A stretch of 64,000 nt of DNA from Bradyrhizobium sp. CIAT3101 (GTDB lineage: Bacteria; Pseudomonadota; Alphaproteobacteria; Rhizobiales; Xanthobacteraceae): positions 1,881,001-1,945,000 of the forward strand of contig NZ_CP121634.1 of assembly GCF_029714945.1 (NCBI RefSeq). The letters run 5' to 3'. Made by a program: the position numbers and the translations under genes. Positions 8,586-16,727 of this stretch are shown here, one piece after another. The notes beneath the pieces are model-generated. The model made no database searches. It was not told where the DNA came from and saw only the letters and a list, made by a program, of their open reading frames with translations. Every line of letters starts with the position of its first letter. The stretch's first letter is position 1.

Positions 8586-10301
8586 ATGAGGAAGCAGTGG
8601 CTTAACTCGGGCTTACCTGTTCTCGTTGCAGCGACACTTGCGGCGTCGGCAGCGTGGGCTCAAGCCGTGGATACTGCCCGGATCGAGTCCGCCGGTCAGA
8701 ACGATTGGCTCACCTATCACGGTTCGTACAAGTCGTATCACTACAGCCCTCTCTCACAGATCAACACCAGCAATGTGGGCAATCTGGGCGTGGCCTGGAT
8801 CCACATCCCCGGACGTTCGACCCGGGGGCTGCAATCGATGCCGCTCGCGGCCGATGGCGTGCTCTACTACACCGGCTCCTATAGCCGCACCTTTGCGCTG
8901 AACGGCGCTACCGGCGAGGTGATCTGGTCCTACTTCCCGGAGCTGGATGAAGCCCTGGTCGCGCGGCAGACTCATTCGCCCTACAATCGCGGCGCCGCCC
9001 TCGGCGAGGGAAAGGTCTATGTGGGGACAATGGATGGCCATCTCATCGCGCTCGACATGAAGAGCGGAAAGGTGATGTGGGACACCAAGCTGATTGATTC
9101 CCAGAAACTGACCGTTGGTTTCACCGGAGCACCGCTTTACGCCAAGGGTACGGTGGTGATCGGCGCACAGGGCGGCGAATGGCCGGGCCGAGGCCCGATC
9201 TTCGGTGTTGATGCCACCACCGGCAAGAAGAAATGGGAATTCCTGACGGTTGCCGGCACCGACGAAGCCACGAAGACCTGGGGTAATGACTCCTGGCGCA
9301 CTGGCGGCGGCGGCGGCTGGATGCCGGGCACCTTCGATGCCGAGAACAACACCATCCTGTGGGGCACCGCCAACCCGGCGCCGCTCTACGACTGGTCGGG
9401 AGCCGATTACAAGACGCAGGGCGCGCGTCCGGGAGATAATCTCTACACCACCTCGGTGATCGCGCTCGATGTCGATACCGGCAAGCTGAAATCCTATCAC
9501 CAGGAACTGCCTCACGACGCCTGGGACTTCGACAGCGCGGTCGGCGAGTTCGTGATGCTCGATCGCGACGGCCAGAAGTACGTCGTCCATCCGAACAAGA
9601 GCGGATACATCTTCGTCTATGACCGCAACCTCGGCGTCAAGAATGTCTGGCGGATCACGCAGAACAGCAATTTCGTCAAGGACATCGATCCCAAGACGGG
9701 TGAGCTGATCGGTCGTCGCGACTTCTCGGCCGGCAAGGTTTCCGAGCCGTTGTGCCCGCACATTTCCGGTGGGGTGAGCTGGAACGCCGGGTCGTACAAC
9801 CCGAAGACCGGGCTCTATTACAAGCTCGGCCAGGAATGGTGCATGACGCTCGAAGTTCAGAAGACGACTCCGATCGTTGCTCCTCAGGCTCAGCTCAACA
9901 TTGGCGCCGACTTCAAGATCGCGCCGCCGCCCAGCGGTGAGATCTATGGCCATCTCGACGCGCGCGACCCCATCACCGGCGTCAAGAAGTGGGAAGTGCG
10001 TTTCCCTGAACCACCGCTCGGAAGCGTCATGTCGACCGGAGGCAATCTGGTGTTCGTGCCGGATTCGCGAGGCACGGTTCACGCCTATGATGCCGATTCC
10101 GGTGCCGAGCTCTGGAGCCACGGCGACGGCACCGGCCATCAGGGCGGCATCATCAGCTATGCCGTCAATGGCAAGCAGTACATCGCGGTCGTTGCCGGCT
10201 TCGGCGGTATGGCCTCCGATGATTACGCGCCGACGTTCGGCGGCGTCTACAAGAGCATGCCGCGCGACGACGGCGCGCTTATCGTCTACAGTCTGAAATA
10301 A
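8586..10301 (+). CDS. PQQ-dependent alcohol dehydrogenase, XoxF-like, lanthanide-type metal site
   Basis: A periplasmic quinoprotein of 571 residues with a Sec signal ending near AAWAQA. GGAGG stands 8 bp before ATG 8586, preferred over GTG 8580. The eight-bladed propeller repeats (for example GKVMWDTK, GKKKWEF) are present. By motif comparison with methanol dehydrogenases, metal and catalytic ligands are E198 (GGEW), N263 (ANPAP), D314 and D316 (HDAWDFD). The second Asp two residues after the catalytic one is the hallmark of lanthanide-dependent enzymes. The usual adjacent Cys-Cys pair is absent: its place before NRG is taken by Ser-Pro (about 131-132). A cytochrome c and a binding protein follow, as in xoxFGJ operons. 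Confidence 0.85.
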   Translation: MRKQWLNSGLPVLVAATLAASAAWAQAVDTARIESAGQNDWLTYHGSYKSYHYSPLSQINTSNVGNLGVAWIHIPGRSTRGLQSMPLAADGVLYYTGSYSRTFALNGATGEVIWSYFPELDEALVARQTHSPYNRGAALGEGKVYVGTMDGHLIALDMKSGKVMWDTKLIDSQKLTVGFTGAPLYAKGTVVIGAQGGEWPGRGPIFGVDATTGKKKWEFLTVAGTDEATKTWGNDSWRTGGGGGWMPGTFDAENNTILWGTANPAPLYDWSGADYKTQGARPGDNLYTTSVIALDVDTGKLKSYHQELPHDAWDFDSAVGEFVMLDRDGQKYVVHPNKSGYIFVYDRNLGVKNVWRITQNSNFVKDIDPKTGELIGRRDFSAGKVSEPLCPHISGGVSWNAGSYNPKTGLYYKLGQEWCMTLEVQKTTPIVAPQAQLNIGADFKIAPPPSGEIYGHLDARDPITGVKKWEVRFPEPPLGSVMSTGGNLVFVPDSRGTVHAYDADSGAELWSHGDGTGHQGGIISYAVNGKQYIAVVAGFGGMASDDYAPTFGGVYKSMPRDDGALIVYSLK

Positions 10302-10315
10302 GCCCTCGTGGCGCT

Positions 10316-10346
10316 GGGAGGGAGCGTCATGACGCTGCTCCCTCCC
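10316..10346 (+). other. Intercistronic hairpin between PQQ dehydrogenase and cytochrome c genes
   Basis: A 10-bp perfect stem (GGGAGGGAGC at 10316-10325 pairing with 10337-10346) closes an 11-base loop. There is no T-run, so it is unlikely to be a full terminator. In this position it may stabilise the upstream dehydrogenase mRNA and lower expression of the cytochrome c gene. Confidence 0.5.
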
Positions 10347-10410
10347 CCGTCGAAGCGGGGCCGCTGAGCCGCGGCGCCAATTGGATTTCCGAGAGGTAGG
10401 TTTGGCCGGT

Positions 10411-10764
10411 ATGCGATTGGCTTGGACCCTTGCGACATTGTCGGCGCCGACACTTGCCGTGCTCCTCACGATTTCAGCCTTGCCGTCCCGCGCGCAGCAG
10501 CCTGCGTCGCCCGCGCCGGACAGCGAGCAGCTCGATGTCGGACAGTTGTTCGCGACGACCTGTGGCTGGTGTCACTCCGCCGGCGGTCGTGCGGCCGGCA
10601 AGGGGCCGCAGCTCATGGACACCAAGCGAGACGACGACTTCCTGCGCATTCGCATCAAGAACGGCAAGGAAGGCGCCATGCCTGCCTTCGGCGCCGTGTT
10701 CAACGATGCGCAGATCGACGAGATCATCAAATACATTCGCGCCCTGAAGCCGAGCGAAGGCTAG
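10411..10764 (+). CDS. Small periplasmic c-type cytochrome (XoxG-like position)
   Basis: A 117-residue protein with a signal peptide (MRLAWTLATLSAPTLAVLL to about SRAQQ) and one haem-binding CGWCH motif. A Met in the EGAMPAFG segment is the likely sixth ligand, and the end (IDEIIKYIRALKPSEG) is the typical class I cytochrome c helix. Placed directly after the quinoprotein, it is the probable electron acceptor carrying electrons to the terminal oxidase. ATG 10411 was chosen over TTG codons at 10381 and 10402 because it starts the signal peptide properly and has GAGAGGTAGG upstream. Confidence 0.85.
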   Translation: MRLAWTLATLSAPTLAVLLTISALPSRAQQPASPAPDSEQLDVGQLFATTCGWCHSAGGRAAGKGPQLMDTKRDDDFLRIRIKNGKEGAMPAFGAVFNDAQIDEIIKYIRALKPSEG

Positions 10765-10800
10765 GTCGGCAAGAAAGTACGGATCCACACTGGACATCTC

Positions 10801-11568
10801 ATGAAGACCTGTCTCCCCTTCGTGGTCGTCGCACTGTTGGGACTCAACGGTGTGGCGCAGGCCCGCTCCCTCGAGGCGATCCGCGACTCCGGTGTGCTCG
10901 GACTATGCGCCCACCCCAACTCGTTGCCCTTCGCCAACAAGGCTGGTGACCCTCCGGGATTTCAGATCGAGCTGGGCAACGCGTTCGCGCGCGAGCTTGG
11001 CGTTTCGCTCAGGCCCGACTGGATCATCACTCAGTACCAGATGCGCAGTGCGGGCTGTGACATCTTGCTCGACGTCATCGCCGACCGCGAAGCGCAGGGC
11101 GAAACCCGATTGAGGATATCGAAACCGTATTATCGCACGGGCGTCGCGCTCGCGGTGCCCTCATCCAGCGCGCTGACCTCGTTCAAGAGCCTCAACGGGT
11201 CGACCAAGGTGGGCGTGCAGGTCGGATCCGTTGCAGCCATGATCATCGGTCAGCGGCGCGTCCCGACATCGACATTCGGATTCGAGACCGACAGCCTCGA
11301 TGCCGTGTCGAACCATGAGATCGACGCCGCAGCAGTCACGCCGACCGCGGCGAGCTATTTCAATCTGACGCATCCGGACAAGGCGCTCCGGATCCTGGAT
11401 CGCGACGAAGGCGAGGCCGATCTCAATTGGAACGTCGCTGTCGGCATGCTCCGCCCGGATGATGCGTTGCGCGAAGCCATCGACCGGGCGCTGGAACGGC
11501 TTCGGAACGACGGTACGATCGATCGGATCTACGGCCGCTATGGGATCGTGCTGCAAGCCCCGAAATAG
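10801..11568 (+). CDS. Periplasmic binding-protein-like subunit (MxaJ/XoxJ-like)
   Basis: A 255-residue protein with a signal peptide (cleavage near VAQA) and the fold of family 3 solute-binding proteins: LEAIRDSGVLGLCAHPNSLPFANKAG, GFQIELGNAFARELG, and the C-terminal LREAIDRALERLRNDGTIDRIYGRYG. It lies 36 bp after the cytochrome gene and no ABC permease is nearby. In methanol dehydrogenase operons the protein at this place (MxaJ/XoxJ) helps assemble or activate the quinoprotein rather than carry nutrients. I infer the same here from position. Confidence 0.8.
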   Translation: MKTCLPFVVVALLGLNGVAQARSLEAIRDSGVLGLCAHPNSLPFANKAGDPPGFQIELGNAFARELGVSLRPDWIITQYQMRSAGCDILLDVIADREAQGETRLRISKPYYRTGVALAVPSSSALTSFKSLNGSTKVGVQVGSVAAMIIGQRRVPTSTFGFETDSLDAVSNHEIDAAAVTPTAASYFNLTHPDKALRILDRDEGEADLNWNVAVGMLRPDDALREAIDRALERLRNDGTIDRIYGRYGIVLQAPK

Positions 11569-11584
11569 CTGATTGCTCGAACAG

Positions 11585-11617
11585 CGACGTCGTCCAGGCC
11601 CAACCGGGACGACGTCG
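11585..11617. terminator. Hairpin between convergent genes, possible bidirectional terminator
   Basis: An 11-bp perfect stem (CGACGTCGTCC at 11585-11595 with 11607-11617) lies between the stop of the XoxJ-like gene and the stop of the oppositely oriented GST gene. The T-tract is missing, so termination is inferred from location and stem strength only. Confidence 0.45.
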
Positions 11618-11642
11618 TCATGCGAACCGATAAGCGTCGGCG

Positions 11643-12287
11643 TTACGCCGCCGCCTTCTTTCGAGCCTGTTCGGCCTTGTACAGCTCGAACTCCTCCGCG
11701 ATCGCTTTCGCGATCGACGGCCGCTGCCGCAGGCGCTCGTAATAGGCCTTCACGTTCGGCCATTTGGCGAGCTCGATCGGCGGCGTCGCCATGGTCCAGT
11801 TGATGACCGTGACGAGATATGCATCAGCGACGCTGAAATGCTCGAGCAGGAACTCGCGCCCCTTCAGGTAGTTGTCGAGATAGTCGAGCCGCGACAGGTT
11901 CTTCTCCAGCACGTAGGCTTTCACGTCCTGCGACGCCTTGCGGTCGAGCACAGGCACGAACAGGCCTTTGTGCAGCTCGGTGCCGATGAAGCAGAGCCAT
12001 TGGTGCAGCCGCGTGCGATCAATGCCTGCCGCCGCGCCGAGGCCCGATTGCGGAAAACGGTCGGCGACATATTGCAGGATCGCCGCGTTCTCGGTCAGCA
12101 CCACGCCCTCGTCGGTGCGCAGCGTCGGCACCAGGCCGATCGGATTGACGGTGCGAAAGTCGGAGCCGTCGTTGAGCACTTTCTTGGTCGGCGGATCGAC
12201 TTCGAGATAATTCGCCTCGGCGCCGGCCTCATAGAGCGCGACGCGCGTCGCCATGGAGCAGGCGAGCGGCGAGAAATAGAGATCCAT
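11643..12287 (-). CDS. Glutathione S-transferase
   Basis: A 214-residue GST. The thioredoxin-like N-terminal domain begins MDLYFSPLACSMATRVALYEAG, with the glutathione-site segment NPIGLVPTLRTDEGVVLTENAAILQYVA (the ENAAI motif corresponds to the usual E-S glutathione contact). An all-helical C-terminal domain contains FSVADAYLVTVINW. It starts at ATG 12287, preceded by a strong AAGGAGG. The gene is divergent from a TetR regulator; the 107-bp gap holds a perfect 13-bp inverted repeat, suggesting control by that regulator. Confidence 0.9.
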   Translation of the reverse strand: MDLYFSPLACSMATRVALYEAGAEANYLEVDPPTKKVLNDGSDFRTVNPIGLVPTLRTDEGVVLTENAAILQYVADRFPQSGLGAAAGIDRTRLHQWLCFIGTELHKGLFVPVLDRKASQDVKAYVLEKNLSRLDYLDNYLKGREFLLEHFSVADAYLVTVINWTMATPPIELAKWPNVKAYYERLRQRPSIAKAIAEEFELYKAEQARKKAAA

Positions 12288-12339
12288 CTGTAGCCTCCTT
12301 GGGCAATTCTCTTTGTGAGTGTCGCTCAACCTGGCCAGA

Positions 12340-12410
12340 TTGATTTTTGTACTGTCTTGCATATTATGTCGAAGGTCAAGGATTAACTTGCGAGATGGTA
12401 CAAAAATCAA
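12340..12410. promoter_or_regulatory. Inverted repeat in the GST/TetR divergent control region
   Basis: TTGATTTTTGTAC at 12340-12352 is perfectly complementary to GTACAAAAATCAA at 12398-12410, with 45 bp between. The right arm overlaps the first codons of the tetR gene. The AT-rich arms stand out from the GC-rich surroundings. They are candidate operator halves for the TetR protein, allowing repression of both promoters, perhaps by looping. Confidence 0.55.
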
Positions 12411-13063
12411 AGCCGCCAGCTGCTGCCACTGAACCCGGGCGTCGCGGCGAACCCAAGCGCCGCGGACGGCCGCGCGCCTACGAGCCCGACGTCGCGCTCG
12501 GCAAGGCGCTCGACCTGTTTCGCAAGCAGGGCTTTGCCGCGACCTCGCTCGATGATCTCAGTGAAGCCACCGGCATGAATCGCCCGAGCCTTTATGGCGC
12601 ATTCGGCGACAAGCGCGAGCTCTACATCAAGAGCTACCAGCGCTATCGCGAGGATGCGCGCGCATCGATGGTCGAGATCTTTCGCGAAGAGATGCCGGTG
12701 CGCCAGCGGCTGGAGCGTATCTACGCTGCGGCGCTGAATATCTATCTCTCCGGCGAGACCGGCCCGCGCGGCTGTTTCACCGTGGTGACGGCGGCGTCCG
12801 AAGCGGTGGGCGACCCGGAGATTCGCGCCATGGTGCTGGAGGGGCTGTCGGAGCTCGACAAGGCTTTCGCGAATTGCTTCCGCCGCGCCAGGGAGAAGGG
12901 CGAACTCCCGGCGAGTGCCGATCCCGCCGCACTGGCGCAACTCGCGTCCGCCACCATCCACACCATCGCCATCCGCTCCCGCGCGCGCGTCTCGCGTAAG
13001 GAGCTGGAGGGAATCGTGAAGGGCGCGATTGACGTGATGGTAGGAGCAGCCACGAAACCCTGA
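12395..13063 (+). CDS. TetR/AcrR family transcriptional regulator
   Basis: A 222-residue TetR protein. After a basic, Pro-rich N-terminal arm, the DNA-binding region reads ALDLFRKQGFAATSLDDLSEATGMNRPSLYGAFGDKRELY (about residues 36-75). The C-terminal ligand domain contains GPRGCFTVVTAASEAVGDPEIR, common in AcrR-like repressors. It is transcribed away from the GST gene and is the obvious candidate to control it. The frame is open upstream, but ATG 12395 gives the usual short N-terminal arm. Confidence 0.9.
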   Translation: MVQKSKPPAAATEPGRRGEPKRRGRPRAYEPDVALGKALDLFRKQGFAATSLDDLSEATGMNRPSLYGAFGDKRELYIKSYQRYREDARASMVEIFREEMPVRQRLERIYAAALNIYLSGETGPRGCFTVVTAASEAVGDPEIRAMVLEGLSELDKAFANCFRRAREKGELPASADPAALAQLASATIHTIAIRSRARVSRKELEGIVKGAIDVMVGAATKP

Positions 13064-13167
13064 GCCGTCTCCTTGGGTGTACCAAGCGCCAGCGCGGGCA
13101 CGTAACCCCAGGAGGCGTTCGGCGACGACTGAGGATTAGAGCTTCGCCCTGAAATTCTTCTCTGGCG

Positions 13168-14085
13168 TCATGCCTCCCGGCCGAGTGCCGGCGCCGATGT
13201 CGCGGCCTCGCGGAAGGCGTCGCGCAGGGAGCCGAGCAGTGTCTGCACCCGAGCGAGGTTGGAGCGCGTGGCGGGAACAAGTGCCTTAACCCAGAGATCG
13301 GGGACCTGGAGTTGCGGGAGCATCTCGACCAGCGCGCCGGACTTGAGCCGATCGGCCACGGCGGTGCGCGAAGCAATGGCTATTCCGCTGCCGGCGCACA
13401 GGCTGTCGATGACGAGCGCGCCGTTGTTGGTCACGAGGTGCGGCCGAACCGTAACCGTCGTCACGCCGTTGCGCCCTTCGAAGGTCCATGCCGGCCCGAT
13501 CGGCGAAAACACGATGCAATCGTGATTGACGAGATCACGAGCGTGCCGGGGATGGCCGCGCCGCGCCAGATAAGAGGGCGCCGCACACAGCACGCGTTCG
13601 AAGACGTGCAGGGGCTCCTCGAGCACGCCATCGAAGGATGACGGCATCATGGTGAGCACGATGTCAAAGCCTTCCTCGACCGGGTTCACCGTGCGGTCCA
13701 CCAACACCGCGTCGAGCGTCACGCGCGGGTACTTGATCTGAAACGACGATAGCAATTGCGCAAGGTCGATGATCATCGGCGACGCCGGCGCCTTGATGCG
13801 CAACTGGCCTTCGAGCTCGTTCGGGGATCGCATGATCCCCTTCGCCATCTCGTCGTATTCGCGCACGATCTGGCGGACGCTGTCGAGGTAGCGCTCGCCG
13901 ACCTCGGTCAGCGCAAGACGCCGCGTGCTCCGCCGCAACAGCGTCGTCTTCAGCGACCATTCCAGCTGTCCGACCCGCTTGGTGATGACCGATGGTGCCA
14001 CTCCAAGCTGTCGGCCCGCCTCTGAGAAGCTTCCGGCCCGTGCCGTCGCCAGAAATGCCTTCATATTCAGCAGGCTATCGGCCAT
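13168..14085 (-). CDS. LysR family transcriptional regulator
   Basis: A 305-residue LysR-type regulator. The N-terminal winged HTH is MKAFLATARAGSFSEAGRQLGVAPSVITKRVGQLEWSLKTTLLRRSTRRLALTEVG. The effector domain (about 90-295) contains FDIVLTMMPSSFDGVLEEPLHVFERVLCAAPSYLARRGHP. It is divergent from the MFS transporter/amidohydrolase operon across a 126-bp gap and probably activates it in response to the operon's substrate. Confidence 0.9.
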   Translation of the reverse strand: MADSLLNMKAFLATARAGSFSEAGRQLGVAPSVITKRVGQLEWSLKTTLLRRSTRRLALTEVGERYLDSVRQIVREYDEMAKGIMRSPNELEGQLRIKAPASPMIIDLAQLLSSFQIKYPRVTLDAVLVDRTVNPVEEGFDIVLTMMPSSFDGVLEEPLHVFERVLCAAPSYLARRGHPRHARDLVNHDCIVFSPIGPAWTFEGRNGVTTVTVRPHLVTNNGALVIDSLCAGSGIAIASRTAVADRLKSGALVEMLPQLQVPDLWVKALVPATRSNLARVQTLLGSLRDAFREAATSAPALGREA

Positions 14086-14134
14086 TTAATCCAACCTGGA
14101 AAAGATGATCGCTCAAAATAGCATATTCTCCTCC

Positions 14135-14149
14135 ATTCCCGAAGGAAAT
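14135..14149. promoter_or_regulatory. Candidate LysR-type binding site
   Basis: ATTCCCGAAGGAAAT contains TTCC-CGAA-GGAA dyad symmetry and fits the T-N11-A pattern of LysR-family boxes (T14136 to A14148). It lies in the AT-rich divergent promoter region, 50 bp from the LysR start and 63 bp before the MFS gene. The assignment rests on motif and position only. Confidence 0.4.
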
Positions 14150-14211
14150 AGGCTTCCCGGCTACCACAAGCCGTCACCAAAAAACGAACGGCAACGGGGA
14201 GGAGGATGAGT

Positions 14212-15591
14212 ATGAGTGCATCCGACATCATCGATGTCACCGATGTCATCGAGCGTCAGCGCCGTAACGGCCTGGTCCTGACGGTTCAGATCCTGTCCAC
14301 CACGATGATGTTCCTGGACGGTTATGATCTTCAGGCAATGGCCTTTGCCGCGCCGTCGATCATCCGGGACTGGGGCATCGACCGGGCCTCGCTCGGGATC
14401 GTCTTCAGTGCAGGCATTTTCGGCATCCTCGTCGGCGGCCTCGTGTTCGGATCGCTCGGCGACCGCATCGGCCGTCGTCTGTCGATCGTGGCCTCCATGC
14501 TGGTGTTCGGCAGCTTCACACTGGCGACGGTGTGGGCCAACGACATCACCAGCCTGATCGTGCTTCGCTTCCTCGCAGGCATCGGCATCGGTGGCTTGTC
14601 GCCGTTGTGCTACGCGCTCAACCTCGAATATGCGCCTAGCCGGTATCGCGGCACGGCGGTCGCGATCATCATGGTCGGCTATGTCGCGGGCAGCAGCATC
14701 GGCGGCTTCATCGCTGCCGGTCTCGTGCCGCACTTCGGCTGGACCATCGTGTTCTGGATCGGCGGCGTGCTGCCCCTGCTGGGCGCTGCGCTGTGCTACT
14801 TCGCGCTTCCGGAGTCGATCAAGTTCCTCGTGGTACGCAATCGCGAACCCGCGGAAATCGCGCGCATCCTCAACCGGATCGAGCCCTCGCTCCAAGCGCA
14901 GGCGACGACCCGCTTCGTCCTGCGTGACGAGACATCCGGATCTGCCGCCGGCACCGGGCTGACGTCACAACTTGCGACGCTGTTCGACGGACGGCTTGCG
15001 GTCATTACCCCATTCCTGTGGGTGGCTTATATCGCGAGCTCGATCACGATGTTCTTCCTCAACAGCTGGACGCCGATCCTGGCGGAAGCGTCGGGGCATA
15101 CGCCCGCGCAGGCGGCCATGGGCTTGACCGTGTTCAGCCTCGGAGGTGCCGTCGGCGGTCTCACCATTGGGCGAGTGCTCGATCGTTTCGGCGTCATTGC
15201 CATAGCGATCGTGCCGCTGATTGCGTCACCGCTGGTCGCTTCGCTCGGCTGGCTCGGTCTTGGTGACAGCACCTACCTGGCGACGATGGTGTGCGTCGGC
15301 TTCTTCGTGGTGGGCGGTCACCAGGGCCTGAACAGCTCGGTCGGACAGTTCTATTCCAGCGCCAACCGCACCACGGCCGTCGGCTGGGCGCTGTCGGTCG
15401 CCAAGATCGGCTCGATCAGCGGACCGCTGGTCGCCGGGATACTGCTCGCGCAGCATCTGCCCTTCTCGAACCTGTTCCTGCTGGCCGCTCTGCCGCCGCT
15501 GGTGATGGCGGCTTGCGTCCTGGTGCTGGGAATCGCGCAGCGCAAGCATGCGGCAGCCGCCCCCAAGATCGATCAGACGGCCGCAGCCTAG
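14212..15591 (+). CDS. MFS transporter, aromatic acid:H+ symporter type
   Basis: About 459 residues with 12 predicted membrane helices. The motif DGYDLQAMAFAAPSI in helix 1 and GSLGDRIGRR in the loop between helices 2 and 3 are characteristic of the AAHS family (PcaK/BenK-like), which takes up aromatic or other small organic acids with protons. ATG 14212 lies 6 bp after GGAGG; ATG 14206, two codons earlier, sits directly against it and is less likely. It heads the operon with two amidohydrolases and a Rieske protein, so its substrate is probably what those enzymes process. Confidence 0.85.
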   Translation: MSASDIIDVTDVIERQRRNGLVLTVQILSTTMMFLDGYDLQAMAFAAPSIIRDWGIDRASLGIVFSAGIFGILVGGLVFGSLGDRIGRRLSIVASMLVFGSFTLATVWANDITSLIVLRFLAGIGIGGLSPLCYALNLEYAPSRYRGTAVAIIMVGYVAGSSIGGFIAAGLVPHFGWTIVFWIGGVLPLLGAALCYFALPESIKFLVVRNREPAEIARILNRIEPSLQAQATTRFVLRDETSGSAAGTGLTSQLATLFDGRLAVITPFLWVAYIASSITMFFLNSWTPILAEASGHTPAQAAMGLTVFSLGGAVGGLTIGRVLDRFGVIAIAIVPLIASPLVASLGWLGLGDSTYLATMVCVGFFVVGGHQGLNSSVGQFYSSANRTTAVGWALSVAKIGSISGPLVAGILLAQHLPFSNLFLLAALPPLVMAACVLVLGIAQRKHAAAAPKIDQTAAA

Positions 15592-15623
15592 ACGCGTTGG
15601 CGCGAAACGATGGAGTCCGAAAC

Positions 15624-16727
15624 ATGAAAATGCCCTTTGCAGGCGCGATCGATTGCGACCTGCATCCGCCGATGCCGAGCATGGCGCAGCTCCTGCCGTA
15701 TCTCGACGACTACTGGCGCGACCAGATCACCAACCGTGCGATCGACCGGATGTCGTTCGCGATGATGAGCTATCCGCCGAATGCACCGATCACCGCGCGT
15801 GCCGATTGGCGCGCCACACAGGCCGGGTCGAGCGATCTCGATAGGCTGCGTGCCCATGTCCTCGACGCTTTCGATCTCCAGTTCGGCATCGCCAACGTGA
15901 TGCACGGCGCGATCACGCTCTACAACGACGACATGGCGGCAGCGATCTGCCGTGCCGTGAACGACTGGCTGCGGGCGGAATGGCTGGATCGCGAACCGAG
16001 GCTGCGCGGGTCCATACTGGTGTCGCCGCAAGATCCGGCGCAGGCCGTTGCCGAGATCGAGCGCCTCGCGCCCGACCGGCGCTTTGTGCAAGTGGTGCTG
16101 CCGGTGATGGGCGAAAAGCTGCTCGGCCGGCGCGAATTCTTCCCGCTCTACGAGGCGGCAGAACGGCACGGGTTTGTCATCGCCGTGCATGCAGGCAGCA
16201 CCTATCGGTACGCGCCGACGATTGTAGGCTGGCCGTCCTATCAGCTCGAGGACTACGTCGCGCAGGCACAGGCTTTCGCCAACCAGACCATAAGCCTTGT
16301 CGCAGAGGGTGTGTTCCGTCGCTTTCCGCGCCTCAAGGTCGTGATGCTCGAGTCCGGCGTGAGCTGGCTGCCGATGACCGTGTGGCGCACCGACAAGACC
16401 TGGCGCGGCGCGCGGCCGGAGGTGCCGTGGGTGGACCGCTGGCCGTCCACGATCATCCACGAGCATTTGCGCTTCTCGATCCAGCCGTTCGATGCACCCG
16501 ATGCGACAGCGGTCGCGCAGACGCTCGATCGCATCGGCTCTGACGCGTTGCTGCTGTTCGCCACCGACTATCCGCACTGGCAGTTTGACGGCGACGATGT
16601 GCTGCCCGACGGGCTGCCGCCGGACTCGCTGCAGAAGATTCTCATCGACAATGCGCTCGCAACCTATCCCCGCCTGGCGCAGGGCGCGGCCGTCGCCGCC
16701 GGGCGAGCGAAGGAGGACGTGAGATGA
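15624..16727 (+). CDS. Amidohydrolase family protein (ACMSD-like), copy 1
   Basis: A 367-residue metal-dependent hydrolase/decarboxylase of the amidohydrolase-2 family. Metal-site landmarks are AIDCDLHPPMP at the start, VIAVHAGSTYRY in the middle and LLFATDYPHWQFDGDD near the end. The family includes ACMSD and gamma-resorcylate decarboxylase as well as hydrolases, so C-C or C-N cleavage of a ring-derived acid is likely. The gene overlaps the next one by 4 bp and is paralogous to it; the pair may act as a complex or on successive substrates. Confidence 0.85.
   Translation: MKMPFAGAIDCDLHPPMPSMAQLLPYLDDYWRDQITNRAIDRMSFAMMSYPPNAPITARADWRATQAGSSDLDRLRAHVLDAFDLQFGIANVMHGAITLYNDDMAAAICRAVNDWLRAEWLDREPRLRGSILVSPQDPAQAVAEIERLAPDRRFVQVVLPVMGEKLLGRREFFPLYEAAERHGFVIAVHAGSTYRYAPTIVGWPSYQLEDYVAQAQAFANQTISLVAEGVFRRFPRLKVVMLESGVSWLPMTVWRTDKTWRGARPEVPWVDRWPSTIIHEHLRFSIQPFDAPDATAVAQTLDRIGSDALLLFATDYPHWQFDGDDVLPDGLPPDSLQKILIDNALATYPRLAQGAAVAAGRAKEDVR

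Noticed and set aside
8754..10469. 571-residue reverse-strand frame opposite the PQQ dehydrogenase
   Set aside because: No recognisable domain, and it runs opposite a gene with full quinoprotein motifs.
15291..15623. Upstream extension of amidohydrolase copy 1
   Set aside because: It overlaps the MFS transporter in another frame and has low-complexity Arg/Gly composition; family similarity begins at 15624.
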